The position numbers were made by a program, and so were the translations under genes. A stretch of 64,000 nucleotides of DNA from Edwardsiella hoshinae NBRC 105699 = ATCC 33379 (GTDB lineage: Bacteria; Pseudomonadota; Gammaproteobacteria; Enterobacterales; Enterobacteriaceae): the NCBI RefSeq assembly GCF_000474215.1, contig NZ_BAUC01000017.1, positions 62,001 through 126,000 on the forward strand. Direction: 5' to 3'. Positions 1-8,332 of the stretch are shown here, one piece after another (positions within the stretch are counted from its first letter, which is position 1; each line of letters opens with the position of its first letter). The notes below the pieces were generated by a model. That model ran no database searches. It worked only from the letters and a program-made list of their open reading frames with translations, and had not been told where the DNA came from.

Positions 1-1
1 G

Positions 2-1360
2 CTCTCACAGCGCTATGTGATGATCCATAGCAGTAGCACCACCACCTCGGAAGTATTATTACTCGATGCCGACGATGCGTCCGCCCAAGCACGCTGTTTC
101 CTGCCACGCCGGCGCGATCATGAATATACCTTAGAGCATTACGATGACCGTTTTTATATTCGCTCCAATCGGGAAGGGAAGAACTTTGCCTTGTATTGGG
201 GGCCGGATGGTGACGTGCTCAGTTGGCAGACGCTGGTACCGCCGCGTGAGGCGGTTATGCTGGAGGGTTTTTGCCTGTTCCGCAATTGGCTGGTGGTTGA
301 GGAACGCGCCAATGGTCTGACGACGCTGCGTCAGATTCAGCGTCATAGCGGCGAAGAGCGCCGCATCCGCTTTGATGATCCGACGTATGTCACCTGGCTA
401 GGCTATAACCCGCAACCGGATAGCACCACGGTACGTTACGGTTATTCGTCAATGACGACGCCGGGCAGCGTCTATGAGCAGGATTTGGAGAGCGGCGAGC
501 GACGTCTGTTGAAACAGCAGCAGGTGCCCGACTTTGTCTCGGGTGATTATGTGAGTGAACGTATTTGGTTGCGCGTACGCGATGGTGTCGACGTTCCGGT
601 GTCGTTGGTTTATCGGCGCGATCGTTTCATCCGCGGGCATAACCCGCTGCTGATCTATGGTTATGGCGCGTACGGCAGTAGTGTGGATCCCGGTTTTAGC
701 ACCAGTCGACTCAGCTTGCTTGATCGCGGTTTTGTCTTTGCCTTGGCTCATGTGCGCGGCGGAGCGGATCTGGGGCAGGCGTGGTATGAGCAGGGTAAGC
801 TGCTGCATAAGATGAACACCTTCCACGACTTTATCGATGTGACAGAGGGGTTGGTGCGCCAGGGATACGGCGCCAAGGAGCAGGTCTATGCAATGGGCGG
901 TAGCGCCGGTGGGTTGCTGGTGGCGGCGGTGATCAACCAGGCGCCGCAACTCTACCATGCGGCGGTGGCGCAGGTGCCATTCGTTGACGTATTGACCACC
1001 ATGCTGGATCCCTCTATTCCGTTGACCACCGGCGAGTACGACGAGTGGGGCAATCCCGAGCAGGCCGAATATTATCACTATATGCGGCGTTACAGCCCTT
1101 ATGATAATGTGCAGGCGCAGCGTTATCCCCATCTGCTGGTCACTACCGGCCTACACGACTCGCAGGTGCAATATTGGGAGCCGGCGAAGTGGGTCGCACG
1201 TCTACGCGAGATGAAGCAAGACGACAATCTGCTGTTGCTGTACACCGATATGGCGGCGGGACACGGGGGAAAATCAGGCCGTTTTAAAGCGTATGAAGAT
1301 ATTGCGTTAGAGTATGCCTTTATTCTGACGCTGGCGGCTGCATCACATGACGCCCGTTAA
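2..1360 (+). CDS. ptrB: Oligopeptidase B, 3' part (5' end outside window)
   Basis: Serine peptidase of the prolyl oligopeptidase family (S9A) that cleaves short peptides after Lys or Arg. The frame is open to the left edge, so the gene begins outside the window; about 452 codons are seen, against roughly 686 residues in E. coli, so about a third is missing. The visible part is the end of the beta-propeller and the whole catalytic alpha/beta-hydrolase domain. The triad can be placed: Ser codon 902-904 in GGSAGG, Asp codon 1157-1159 in GLHDSQ, His codon 1262-1264 in AGHGGK. A good ribosome binding site for the next gene follows 14 bases after the stop. The family call is secure; the true start cannot be seen. 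Confidence 0.95.
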   Translation, partial: LSQRYVMIHSSSTTTSEVLLLDADDASAQARCFLPRRRDHEYTLEHYDDRFYIRSNREGKNFALYWGPDGDVLSWQTLVPPREAVMLEGFCLFRNWLVVEERANGLTTLRQIQRHSGEERRIRFDDPTYVTWLGYNPQPDSTTVRYGYSSMTTPGSVYEQDLESGERRLLKQQQVPDFVSGDYVSERIWLRVRDGVDVPVSLVYRRDRFIRGHNPLLIYGYGAYGSSVDPGFSTSRLSLLDRGFVFALAHVRGGADLGQAWYEQGKLLHKMNTFHDFIDVTEGLVRQGYGAKEQVYAMGGSAGGLLVAAVINQAPQLYHAAVAQVPFVDVLTTMLDPSIPLTTGEYDEWGNPEQAEYYHYMRRYSPYDNVQAQRYPHLLVTTGLHDSQVQYWEPAKWVARLREMKQDDNLLLLYTDMAAGHGGKSGRFKAYEDIALEYAFILTLAAASHDAR

Positions 1361-1383
1361 CGGGGTTTTTATCAAGGAGTTTT

Positions 1384-2193
1384 ATGCCAATACTGCATTT
1401 ACATCAGCGCGATATGTACTACGAGGATCAGGGCAGTGGTTTTCCCCTGCTGCTGGGGCACAGCTATCTGTTCGATGCTGAGATGTGGCGTCCGCAGATT
1501 GCAGCGCTGAGTAAGCATTACCGGGTGATTGTGCCGGAGCTCTGGGGGCACGGTCGCTCCGGGGAATTACCCGAAGGGCACCATGCATTGACCTGTCTCG
1601 CGCAGGATTATTTGGCGTTATTGGCGCATTTGCAGATCGATCGCTTTGCCATGATCGGCTTGTCGGTCGGCGGGATGTGGGGGGCCGAGTTGGCCGCTCT
1701 GGCTGGTGAGCGCTGCGCGGCATTAGTGTTGATGGATACCTTCGTCGGTCGAGAGCCAGAGGTGACTCATCAGCGCTATTTCGCCATGTTGGCGGCGATT
1801 GAACAAGCAGGCGCGATTCCCGCGCCGCTGCTAGCACAGATCGCGCCGTTGTTCTTCCGTCAGACACCCGATCCGGCGTTGCTCGACGCATTGAAGCAGC
1901 GTCTGGCGGCGGTGCCCGCGCAGACGTTACGTCATAGCATCGTTCCCTTGGGGCGTATGATCTTTGGGCGTCCGGATCGCTGTGCGCAGTTGGCGTCGCT
2001 GACGATGCCGACGCTGGTGATGACGGGGGCCGAGGATCAGCCGCGTCCTCCCTTAGAGGGCTACTTGATGGCCGAGATCTTGCAGTGTCGCCAGGCGTTG
2101 GTCGCCGATGCCGGGCATATCTGTACCTTGGAGCAACCGCAGGCGGTGAACCAGTTGTTGCTCGACTTCTTGCAGCAGGCAGGCTTGCACTGA
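1384..2193 (+). CDS. Alpha/beta-fold hydrolase
   Basis: A 269-residue cytoplasmic alpha/beta hydrolase without a signal peptide. The nucleophile elbow reads GLSVGG, the oxyanion-type loop is near the N-terminal GHSYLF, an Asp lies in TGAEDQPRPP and the His in DAGHICTLEQP, giving a full Ser-Asp-His triad in the right order. The overall pattern is like 3-oxoadipate enol-lactonases and BioH/MhpC-type esterases, but no beta-ketoadipate or aromatic pathway gene is nearby, so the substrate is unknown. The start is supported by AAGGAG seven bases before the ATG. It lies 23 bases after ptrB on the same strand and may be co-transcribed with it. The class is sure; the function is not. Confidence 0.85.
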   Translation: MPILHLHQRDMYYEDQGSGFPLLLGHSYLFDAEMWRPQIAALSKHYRVIVPELWGHGRSGELPEGHHALTCLAQDYLALLAHLQIDRFAMIGLSVGGMWGAELAALAGERCAALVLMDTFVGREPEVTHQRYFAMLAAIEQAGAIPAPLLAQIAPLFFRQTPDPALLDALKQRLAAVPAQTLRHSIVPLGRMIFGRPDRCAQLASLTMPTLVMTGAEDQPRPPLEGYLMAEILQCRQALVADAGHICTLEQPQAVNQLLLDFLQQAGLH

Positions 2194-2731
2194 TTTGCGT
2201 AGGCTAAGCGAGTAGCGTCATCGCGTCGCATCAGGCGCTATCGTTGCGGTTGGCGGCGCTCCCCCGTAATAAAGCGAGGCATAGCGGTGTGAGCGGTGGG
2301 GTCTTTCCGCGACGCCGCTCACACCGCGGTGCCGCGGTTTCCTAGCGTGCCTCACGTTTCTTCAGGGCGCGCGTGCTTCTAAGCTTATACCGCTGCCCGT
2401 CACTTCCTCGCTTCAGGCCATCAGGTGGGTAACCAGGCCCGGCGCGCTATGCCGCTGGCCGTGAAGCGCAACCGCATTGGCTACGCCGTCTTGCCTCCGC
2501 GTAAGCGCGTTGACGGGCGGTGCAACCGCACTCGGGGATAACGCGAGTCCCGCCGTCGCGTTGCCATGGCGAGAATATTGTCGGCAATCGATGCCGACAT
2601 TTGCGCACACGTTGATTCTAGTATCGGACAGGCTATTTGCTCGCCATCGGGGATAGCTTGGCGTGGGGAAAATAAGCGGGGGAGGCTGAGGCGACATGCT
2701 GGTCAGTACGCGGTGCGTGCAGCCGATGAGA
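2194..2731. other. Non-coding stretch between hydrolase and porin genes
   Basis: About 540 bases with no convincing gene. It holds a hairpin with GTGAGCGG/CCGCTCAC arms near 2289-2324, a small CCGCGG repeat just after it, and a near-perfect palindrome at 2579-2599 (TGTCGGCA, 5-base spacer, TGCCGACA). Short open frames on both strands lack ribosome binding sites and have unlikely composition. The palindrome could be a repressor site, but no gene starts close by. Confidence 0.6.
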
Positions 2732-2760
2732 ATACGGCCGGGAAAGACTCCCGGCCGTAT
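2732..2760 (-). terminator. Terminator of the porin gene
   Basis: Perfect 12-bp stem (ATACGGCCGGGA / TCCCGGCCGTAT) with loop AAGAC, about 110 bases after the porin stop on the minus strand. The tail is only moderately T-rich, so it may be bidirectional or just a strong 3' hairpin. Confidence 0.6.
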
Positions 2761-2868
2761 ATATGCCGTTATGGCTTGAGCTTATCGAAAGCGCAGCAGG
2801 GTATATCGCTGCGTTCGCTACTCCACCATCAGGCTGGCAGCTTAGTTCCTGGCTCCACGTGCGTGGAA

Positions 2869-4002
2869 TTAGAACTGGTATACCAAGCCCAGCGCCACGA
2901 TATCGTCGGTGTTGATAGCGTTGGCACGGGTGAAGCTGTTGTCGTCCAGCAGGTTGATTTTGTAATCGACGTAGGTCGACATGTTCTTGTTGAAGTAGTA
3001 AGTCGCGCCGACATCAACATATTTAACCAGGTCAGCCTTGCCGCCGTTGAAGCCTTTATAGGCGCCCAACTCAGAGCCTTTAGATTGCAGATAGGCGATA
3101 GACGGACGCAGACCGAAGTCGAACTGATACTGCGCTACGGCCTCGAAGTTCTTCGTCTTGTTGGCGATACCGTTAGAGCCGAACGGCGTCATGTTCTGGG
3201 TTTCGCTGTACATGGTAGCCAGATAGATGTTGTTGGCATCGTATTTCAGGCCGGCAGCCCAGGCTTGGGCTTTCTCGCCACCCGCCACGTTGGACTGTGC
3301 GTGTGTGCCGATAAACTTCTGCTGGGTAGTACGGTTAGAGGAGGTATAGGCAGCGCTGGCGCTGACGCCCCAGCCCAGATCGTAGCTGGTAGACAGACCG
3401 AAGCCGTCGCCGTTATCTTCTTGCAGCTTATCGTGATCGTCGATGCTGGAGGCGCTATCGTGGCTGTAACCGTCGTTTTTGCCCTGGTATTGCAGAGCAA
3501 AGTTCAGGCCGTTGACCAAACCGAAGAAGTCGTTATTACGGTAGGTCGCCAGGTTATTGGCACGCTGCGCCATAAAGTTGTCGGTTTGTGCGGAGGTGTT
3601 ACCACCGAATTCCGGCAGCACGTCGGTCCAGCCTTCAACATCGTACAGCACGCCATAGTTACGGCCGTAGTCGAGGGAGCCGTAGTTGGCGAATTTCAGG
3701 CCGGCAAAGCCCAGACGGGTGAAGATGTTAGCGCCGCTGTCTTCTGACTGGTTAGCATTAGCCTGGGCTTCCCATTGGCCGTACCCGGTCAGTTGATCGT
3801 TGATCTGCGTTTCGCCTTTGAAGCCGAAACGGACATAAGATTGATCACCATCGTCAGCGTGATTGCTGGAGAAGTAGTGCAGGCCATCTACCTTACCGTA
3901 CAGATCCAGCTTGTTGCCGTCTTTGTTGTAGATTTCCGCAGCGTTAGCTGCGCCTGCAACCAACAGAGCAGGAATAACGACTGCCAGCAGATTACGTTTC
4001 AC
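2869..4002 (-). CDS. Trimeric outer-membrane porin, OmpC/OmpF family, GTG start
   Basis: General porin that forms trimeric water-filled channels for small solutes in the outer membrane. 377 residues. Signal peptide of 21 residues ([21 protein letters not shown]), then mature [17 protein letters not shown] as in OmpC/OmpF/OmpN. The loop-3 constriction motif PEFGGNT is present and the protein ends in VALGLVYQF with the C-terminal Phe needed for barrel assembly. The start is a GTG at 4002 with AAGGA about nine bases upstream; the longer open frame upstream has no ribosome binding site and would bury the signal peptide. A divergent MicF-like RNA upstream matches the ompC arrangement in enterics. 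Which paralogue it is (OmpC, OmpF or OmpN) cannot be decided here. Confidence 0.93.
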   Translation of the reverse strand: MKRNLLAVVIPALLVAGAANAAEIYNKDGNKLDLYGKVDGLHYFSSNHADDGDQSYVRFGFKGETQINDQLTGYGQWEAQANANQSEDSGANIFTRLGFAGLKFANYGSLDYGRNYGVLYDVEGWTDVLPEFGGNTSAQTDNFMAQRANNLATYRNNDFFGLVNGLNFALQYQGKNDGYSHDSASSIDDHDKLQEDNGDGFGLSTSYDLGWGVSASAAYTSSNRTTQQKFIGTHAQSNVAGGEKAQAWAAGLKYDANNIYLATMYSETQNMTPFGSNGIANKTKNFEAVAQYQFDFGLRPSIAYLQSKGSELGAYKGFNGGKADLVKYVDVGATYYFNKNMSTYVDYKINLLDDNSFTRANAINTDDIVALGLVYQF

Positions 4003-4135
4003 AATAATATTCCTTCTTAGTTGCTGACCTAAGCGGCCAGATATGAGATGCCACTGCTTATTTTGTTTTTTCGTGCGCAATACGCGAACTAAATTGCGTT
4101 CCGTCTGTCGAAGCTAACGTAATGGGCACGCCATA

Positions 4136-4141
4136 ATCATA
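4136..4141 (-). promoter_or_regulatory. Candidate -10 element of the porin promoter
   Basis: On the minus strand TATGAT (5 of 6 to consensus) lies about 135 bases before the porin GTG, with no good -35 upstream, as expected for an OmpR-activated promoter. It predicts a 5' untranslated region of about 125 bases. AT-rich sequence at 4150-4260 is where OmpR sites would be expected; I could not define individual boxes. Confidence 0.4.
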
Positions 4142-4374
4142 GGTGTTTTTCACCATAAATAAAAAGAAGAGTTCCCGTTTAATTATTAGATAGGGTAATT
4201 AACTGTGTATAATTGTAAATATCGCTATATTTGATGTCGTATCGCGTGGAATTTAATCAGTATTTGTTTGGCTTATTTTATGACGCACTGCGGAGTCACA
4301 GTAGTGCGCATTATGATTAATTGGCGATCACACGAATTGTTAATGCAGGGAAATTTCTTGCTGTATACTTAAAT

Positions 4375-4448
4375 CTCATCATTGTTACTGCATTTTATTT
4401 TTCTGTGTCTTAAAATTCTTTAAGCCAACCTTCTGGTTGGCTTTTTTT
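4375..4448 (+). ncRNA. micF: MicF-like small RNA, divergent from the porin gene
   Basis: A short transcription unit without an ORF: -10 TATACT at 4364-4369, then a 5' part resembling the MicF seed region (CATCATT, followed by TTTATTT and TTTCTGTGTCT; E. coli MicF has CATCATTAACTTTATTT and TTTCTGAATGTCT). It ends in an ideal terminator: AAGCCAACC, loop TTCT, GGTTGGCTT, then T to 4448. Its place, divergent from and about 370 bases upstream of an OmpC-type porin start, is that of micF in enteric bacteria, where it represses ompF mRNA through its 5' end. The terminator stem differs from E. coli MicF. The unit is well supported; the MicF identity is inferred from position and partial 5' similarity. 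Confidence 0.6.
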
Positions 4449-4866
4449 ATGTAAATCTATTTATTTTTCTTTGAAAATCATATAGTTAAATAAAAGCCTT
4501 GTGTTTGTTTGACGTTGTTTGATTCATGTTCTAATACCCATTCACATGGCGCTGGTATGCGGTGAAAGGGGGAAGGGAAGGAGCGCGCGGTAATCATGGC
4601 GATACGATGTCAGCGTGGTGGCGGCGTTTTTCTTTATAGCTATTAATAAGCAATGGTTAACTGTTAAATTAGGTTTCCAGGCGTGTACATTTTGGTTTTT
4701 AGCAAAATGTGCGTAATTTTTATTGGCGATAAAATACACCAGTTAGGTTGTTGTCAGGGGTTTTATTAGACAAGTCTTAATTTGGCTTTTGTTCGACTTT
4801 GCCGTGGTGCACATATCTCCTGCGATGCTGTTTGACGGTGTGCGGAGGCGGTCAGTATGGCGCACA
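4449..4866. other. AT-rich stretch without a recognisable gene
   Basis: About 420 bases after the MicF-like terminator. The only open frame (minus strand, 4542-4739) lacks a ribosome binding site and resembles no family I know. I see no repeats or further terminators here. Confidence 0.6.
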
Positions 4867-4868
4867 AA

Positions 4869-4888
4869 AAACCCGCCGTGGCGGGTTT
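4869..4888 (-). terminator. Terminator of the micro-protein gene at 4914
   Basis: AAACCCGC/GCGGGTTT stem with a short loop; on the minus strand the stem runs into a TTTTTT tract. It lies 26 bases after the stop codon of the 38-residue gene. Confidence 0.75.
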
Positions 4889-4913
4889 ATATGCAAAGAA
4901 TTACCGTGCTGTC

Positions 4914-5030
4914 TTATTCTACCACATCCTCCATGTGGGCGCGTTTTGCGCGTTTCGCTGCGCGTTTTTCTGCTAGCGTTTTCTGCGGTTTTTTCTTCGC
5001 ATCTTTTTTGCTATCCATTCCCTTACTCAT
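4914..5030 (-). CDS. 38-residue Lys/Arg-rich micro-protein, paralogue of the one at 8037
   Basis: A very small, strongly basic protein: MSKGMDSKKDAKKKPQ, then KTLAEKRAAKRAKRA, ending in HMEDVVE. The ATG has AGAGAGG upstream and the gene has its own terminator, so it is a complete one-gene unit. A second gene at 8037-8135 encodes MSRGKDKDSKKKSGK then TLKERRAEKRNKR; the two share the plan MS.G.D..KK...KKK..KTL.E.RA.KR.KR. Two independent copies with the same plan argue strongly that both are real. The charge pattern would suit a short helix that binds nucleic acid or the ribosome, but this is only inference; I do not recognise a named family. Composition is unlike flanking genes mainly because of Lys codons. 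Confidence 0.75.
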   Translation of the reverse strand: MSKGMDSKKDAKKKPQKTLAEKRAAKRAKRAHMEDVVE

Positions 5031-5161
5031 AGTAGCCTCTCTTTAACTATCGTTGGGTTGGTTGCCTATTCACTTAAGCGCTATGGTGTATGAGTTGCAA
5101 GTCAAGAATCGTGAATTTTGTATATCATCATGAAAAAAAAGAATTTATTAGTGAATCATAC

Positions 5162-5187
5162 GCTGGCAACTGAGGCTGCCAGTTGCG
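5162..5187 (-). terminator. Possible weak terminator after the 5300 gene
   Basis: GCAACTG and CAGTTGC arms flank a short loop about 115 bases after the stop of the 80-residue minus-strand gene. There is no clear T tract, so function is uncertain. Confidence 0.25.
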
Positions 5188-5299
5188 CTGGCGCAGGGGG
5201 AGAGGCGATGCAGCTTGGCGCGCTGTGTTGGCGAAGGAGAGACAGGGGGGGCCGACCAGACGTCGCTAGCGGGCACACATGCCAGTGTGCCCAGGTTCG

Positions 5300-5542
5300 T
5301 CAGGCTGCGGCTGGCATACCGCACAGTTTGCTGAGATTACGGGCGCCAACCATTACGGTGGCGACATAAGATTGACGCCGGGTCACGACTTCGACGGCGA
5401 TGAGTTTGTCTCGGTATTTGAGGTGGTAGATGCAGGGCCATCCCTGCCGAGTGTGTCCGAAAGCTGAGGCATGCCGATCGATGGCGGCATGAGCAACAAC
5501 AAGGTGAGAGAAGTTTGTATCGCCTTTAATGATTCGCTTCAT
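5300..5542 (-). CDS. Small DUF4060-like protein
   Basis: An 80-residue protein beginning MKRIIKGDTNFSHLVVAHAA, with the segment VEVVTRRQSYVATVMVGARN near the C-terminus. This layout (basic N-terminus, AAIDRH helix, then a beta-rich V.V..R.SYVATV end) recalls the DUF4060 family of small proteins seen in enterobacterial genomes and lambdoid phages; I give that from memory, not from a search. The ribosome binding site AGGGAG seven bases before the ATG is good and makes this more than a chance frame. No phage genes lie beside it, so if it came from a phage it is an orphan remnant or a domesticated gene. Function is unknown. Confidence 0.55.
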   Translation of the reverse strand: MKRIIKGDTNFSHLVVAHAAIDRHASAFGHTRQGWPCIYHLKYRDKLIAVEVVTRRQSYVATVMVGARNLSKLCGMPAAA

Positions 5543-5764
5543 ACAGGCTCCCTACATAAATCAATCAGTTTGCTTGCGTCAGCGTGGCTGACCTCCTTGT
5601 TATAACACCATTATCTCCTCGGTAATACCCCGTGGAGCGCCATCCGTTCACGATGCTGCATGGTTGCTGAATAATGCGGCGGAGTGTAAACCGACGGGGA
5701 CGGCAGGATCAGTGTTACCTATTAATGCTACGCTGAGATGAAAGCTATCGATTAAGGAGCCGTT

Positions 5765-6718
5765 ATGGATCTTATCTACACACTGACGCTGTCCCCGTCG
5801 CTAGATTGCGCGACCAGTACCGCTAAACTCTATCCGGAAGGCAAGTTACGCTGCACCCCGGCCATCTATCAACCCGGTGGCGGCGGGATTAATGTGGCGC
5901 GCGCTATTCAGCGCTTGGGTGGACGGGCGGAGGCCATCTATCCCGCCGGTGGCTCGACCGGCGAACAGTTGAGCACCTTATTGCGGGCGGAGGGCGTCGC
6001 GGTGAACGTGGTCGCTTCGCGTGCCTGGACACGGCAGAATATGCATATCAATGCGACGGCGACCGATGAGCAGTATCGCTTCGTCATGCCGGGGGCCGTG
6101 TTAACGGCGCAGGAGTTTGCCGCGTTGACGCAGAAGATCATGGCCATTCCCCGCGGAGCGTTACTGGTGGTCAGCGGCAGTCTTCCCGATAGCGTCGCGC
6201 CAGCGGCATTGGCTGACTTGCTGCGTCAGGCGATGCAGCGCGGCATTCGTTGCATCGTCGATAGCTCGGGAGAGGCGTTACAAGCGGCAGTCGAGGTGGG
6301 GGGATTGACGCTAATTAAACCGAATCAGAAAGAGTTGGCGGCCTTGAGTGGGCAAGAGATGACGCTGCCCTCCTCGGTGTTGCAAGCGGCCCATGATCTG
6401 GTATTACGAGGAGCCGCACAGTACGTAGTGGTGTCGTTGGGGGCCCAAGGGGCGATAGTAGTCGATCGGCAATCGTGGGTGCAGGTAATCCCGCCGCCGA
6501 TTAAGGTACTCACGACCGTGGGAGCCGGTGATAGCATGGTAGCGGCGATGACGCTGCAACTGGCGGCCAACGGCTCATTATTGGATTTGGCAATCCAAGG
6601 GGTCGCCGCGGGAACGGCGGCGACGCTGCGTCATGGCACAGAACTGTGTCAACGCACTGAGGTGGACGACATTATCGCCTATCTCCAGGCCTGTCAGCCG
6701 CAGGTGTATACCTTTTAA
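5765..6718 (+). CDS. pfkB: 6-phosphofructokinase isozyme 2
   Basis: PfkB-family (ribokinase fold) kinase that phosphorylates fructose 6-phosphate to fructose 1,6-bisphosphate in glycolysis. 317 residues against 309 in E. coli, with high similarity along the full length: IYTLTLSPSLD at the N-terminus, YPEGKLRCT, the first signature PGGGGINVARAI, VDSSGEAL, LIKPNQKEL and the second signature TVGAGDSM with the catalytic base Asp256. TTAAGGAG precedes the ATG. It stands alone between two minus-strand genes, with a stem-loop after the stop. The match to E. coli PfkB in the substrate-binding N-terminus makes 1-phosphofructokinase or tagatose kinase unlikely. Confidence 0.95.
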   Translation: MDLIYTLTLSPSLDCATSTAKLYPEGKLRCTPAIYQPGGGGINVARAIQRLGGRAEAIYPAGGSTGEQLSTLLRAEGVAVNVVASRAWTRQNMHINATATDEQYRFVMPGAVLTAQEFAALTQKIMAIPRGALLVVSGSLPDSVAPAALADLLRQAMQRGIRCIVDSSGEALQAAVEVGGLTLIKPNQKELAALSGQEMTLPSSVLQAAHDLVLRGAAQYVVVSLGAQGAIVVDRQSWVQVIPPPIKVLTTVGAGDSMVAAMTLQLAANGSLLDLAIQGVAAGTAATLRHGTELCQRTEVDDIIAYLQACQPQVYTF

Positions 6719-6737
6719 AGGTGGGCAGCCGAAAGAT

Positions 6738-6757
6738 GGGGGCTGATTTCAGCCCCC
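6738..6757. terminator. Stem-loop between pfkB and dps
   Basis: GGGGGCTGA and TCAGCCCCC form a 9-bp stem with a two-base loop between the convergent ends of pfkB and dps. There is no T run on either side, so termination strength is uncertain. Confidence 0.5.
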
Positions 6758-6786
6758 GTGGCCTCAGGGGGAGGGCGTGTGCACCA

Positions 6787-7296
6787 TTACTCGGCGAGGT
6801 GTGCTTCGATGAACCACAGGAACTTGTCCAGATCGCGTGAGGCTGCCGTCAACATGTCGGCACTATCTTCATCTTGTGCGCGGCCGATCGCCGCCCGGGT
6901 ATGGTTAGCAACCATGGCATAACGCTCCGCCAGCGCCAGTAGATGCGCCCTAACGTGAGTGATATCTAACGGGTAGGGTGCCAGCGAGGTGGCACTGGCG
7001 GCCGTCTGTAGCGTCCCTTGGGCGGTGCCGCCGAGCTGGACGATACGCTCGGCGAAGATATCCTGGTGATTGAGCAGTGCGGCCCGGAAACTATCCAACA
7101 TCTCATGTACGGCAATAAAGTTTTTCCCCTTCATATTCCAGTGCGCTTGCTTGGTCAACAACGCGAGATCGATAAACTCGACCAGGAGCGGTTGTAGCAG
7201 CGCGATGGTTTGCTGTTTGATCTCCGGCGCCAAATCATTGCGGGTGGCAAAGAGGGATGAGTCTGGATAAGCATTGTTCAAAGGTGTCACGTTCAT
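6787..7296 (-). CDS. dps: Dps, DNA-binding ferritin-like protein of starved cells
   Basis: Dodecameric mini-ferritin that binds DNA and oxidises and stores iron, protecting DNA from peroxide. 169 residues. The inter-subunit ferroxidase ligands are all seen: His52 in [10 protein letters not shown], His64 and Asp68 in AVHEMLDSF, Asp79 and Glu83 in NHQDIFAE. The C-terminus [16 protein letters not shown] is diagnostic. The N-terminal tail is less Lys-rich than in E. coli Dps, which could weaken DNA binding. I chose the ATG at 7296 because GGGAG lies eight bases upstream; a GTG five codons earlier would overlap that site. Single gene, running towards pfkB. Confidence 0.96.
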   Translation of the reverse strand: MNVTPLNNAYPDSSLFATRNDLAPEIKQQTIALLQPLLVEFIDLALLTKQAHWNMKGKNFIAVHEMLDSFRAALLNHQDIFAERIVQLGGTAQGTLQTAASATSLAPYPLDITHVRAHLLALAERYAMVANHTRAAIGRAQDEDSADMLTAASRDLDKFLWFIEAHLAE

Positions 7297-7476
7297 GGTG
7301 ATGTCTCCCACTGTTAGCCTGTGTCATGGGGATGCCTACGCTAGCGTACCCCGGAATACATACTGTTTGTGTCAGTATAGGGAGGAGCGGAAGAGGATGG
7401 CTAAGGGGTTCTCGGTATTACTTAAATAGGTGATGCCAATGATCCCCCGCTGGACGCGGCGGGGGCTCGTTGACAC

Positions 7477-7716
7477 TCAATGTTGCCAGAATGGGGTGGC
7501 GACGGCGTGTAAGAGTGGGCATTCGCCACGCCCGATCACGCCGTGAGGATCTCGCAGCTGGTGTTCGCTCTTCAAACCGTAGGCGCTTAGGTACTGACAC
7601 TCAAGGGCTAACCCGCCCAGTTTTTTACCCCCATTAACCAGGAAACCATAGCCAGTGAACAGCATGGCCAGATAGGCGACGATCAGCAGGAGCAGGGTCG
7701 TTTTAAGTAGACGCAT
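7477..7716 (-). CDS. YobH-like small membrane or secreted protein
   Basis: 79 residues: one hydrophobic N-terminal segment (RLLKTTLLLLIVAYLAMLFT) then GYGFLVNGGKK, LECQYLSAYG and VIGRGECPLLH. The same order, with GYGILV, LQCHYLTARG and IIGFSDCPI, is found in E. coli YobH, a protein of unknown function. Two conserved Cys residues in the exported part could form a disulfide. AAAGGAAT precedes the chosen ATG; a start 14 codons earlier has no such site. A weak GC stem-loop at about 7445-7466 follows the stop. Function unknown. Confidence 0.75.
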   Translation of the reverse strand: MRLLKTTLLLLIVAYLAMLFTGYGFLVNGGKKLGGLALECQYLSAYGLKSEHQLRDPHGVIGRGECPLLHAVATPFWQH

Positions 7717-8036
7717 GATAATTCCTTTGGGGTCAAACCGAGTGAACCAGTAGGCCACGAGAATTTGTTAAATAGTCTATCATAATCAGCAAAATAGGCG
7801 AGTGACTTTCCGGTGCAGCTGCGCAGCGAGCCCGTCAGTCGGCGATATTGAGAGTGTCTTTCGTGTGGGGGGAATGTGTACTGGTGGCAGCATATATTGG
7901 CCGCGAAGAAGAGACATGCCGGACAAAACAAGGCACTGGCTTGTGTTTATTGTTCCGCTTTGTTATTAATGAGCTGCTGTTGATACAGCGTTTGGCTTAC
8001 CGATACTGAGTACTATCAAAAATAAGCGAGGCGTTT
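7717..8036. other. Intergenic region with promoter of the second micro-protein
   Basis: About 320 bases without a convincing gene. It carries the promoter listed next and probably the yobH-like promoter on the other strand. The minus-strand frame at 7683-7931 has no ribosome binding site. Confidence 0.5.
7980..8007 (+). promoter_or_regulatory. Candidate sigma-70 promoter for the gene at 8037
   Basis: TTGATA, 16-base spacer, GATACT, about 30 bases before the ATG. Five of six and four of six consensus bases; unverified. Confidence 0.4.
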
Positions 8037-8135
8037 ATGAGTAGAGGAAAGGATAAGGACAGCAAGAAAAAATCTGGCAAGACACTGAAAGAACGGCGCG
8101 CAGAAAAAAGAAATAAGCGCGATGCGCAAGCGTAG
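8037..8135 (+). CDS. 32-residue Lys/Arg-rich micro-protein, paralogue of the one at 4914
   Basis: Encodes MSRGKDKDSKKKSGK, then TLKERRAEKRNKRDAQA. About half of the residues are Lys, Arg, Asp or Glu and there is no hydrophobic core, so it is probably unfolded or a single helix when free. It matches the 38-residue product at 4914-5030 in order of motifs (MS-basic-G, KKK, KTL.E.RA.KR.KR). It has a plausible promoter, a modest GCGAGG ribosome binding site and an excellent terminator 25 bases after the stop. The copies face opposite directions with pfkB, dps and yobH between them, so they are not a simple tandem duplication. Role unknown. Confidence 0.75.
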   Translation: MSRGKDKDSKKKSGKTLKERRAEKRNKRDAQA

Positions 8136-8159
8136 TTAAGTCGCTAAGGCAGTGTAATA

Positions 8160-8188
8160 GCCCGGCAATCGCCGGGTTTTTGTTTTTT
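8160..8188 (+). terminator. Terminator of the micro-protein gene at 8037
   Basis: CCCGGC, loop AATC, GCCGGG, then a T-rich run of twelve bases with one G. Textbook intrinsic terminator. Confidence 0.9.
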
Positions 8189-8332
8189 CGCGCATTACCC
8201 TGTAAGTAAGCGGCGCGGATAAGCGCCAGACGGTTGACGACAATCGCGGTAGGAGGCGTGGGTGACGTGCCTGTTCCGGCAAGCGCGTGCCGGGTGAGCG
8301 CGCAAGTGAATAATATTGGGATTGCCTGTCAT

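Noticed and set aside
449-1132. A 227-codon minus-strand frame inside ptrB
   Set aside because: Antisense shadow of the oligopeptidase catalytic domain; His/Arg/Gln-rich composition is typical of such shadows.
2566-3747. A 393-codon open frame on the plus strand across the porin gene
   Set aside because: It is the complement of a well-supported porin with signal peptide, loop 3 and terminal Phe; the frame stays open because of porin codon bias, and it has no ribosome binding site or family resemblance.
4542-4739. 65-codon minus-strand frame in the AT-rich gap
   Set aside because: No ribosome binding site and no terminator; frames of this size are expected by chance.
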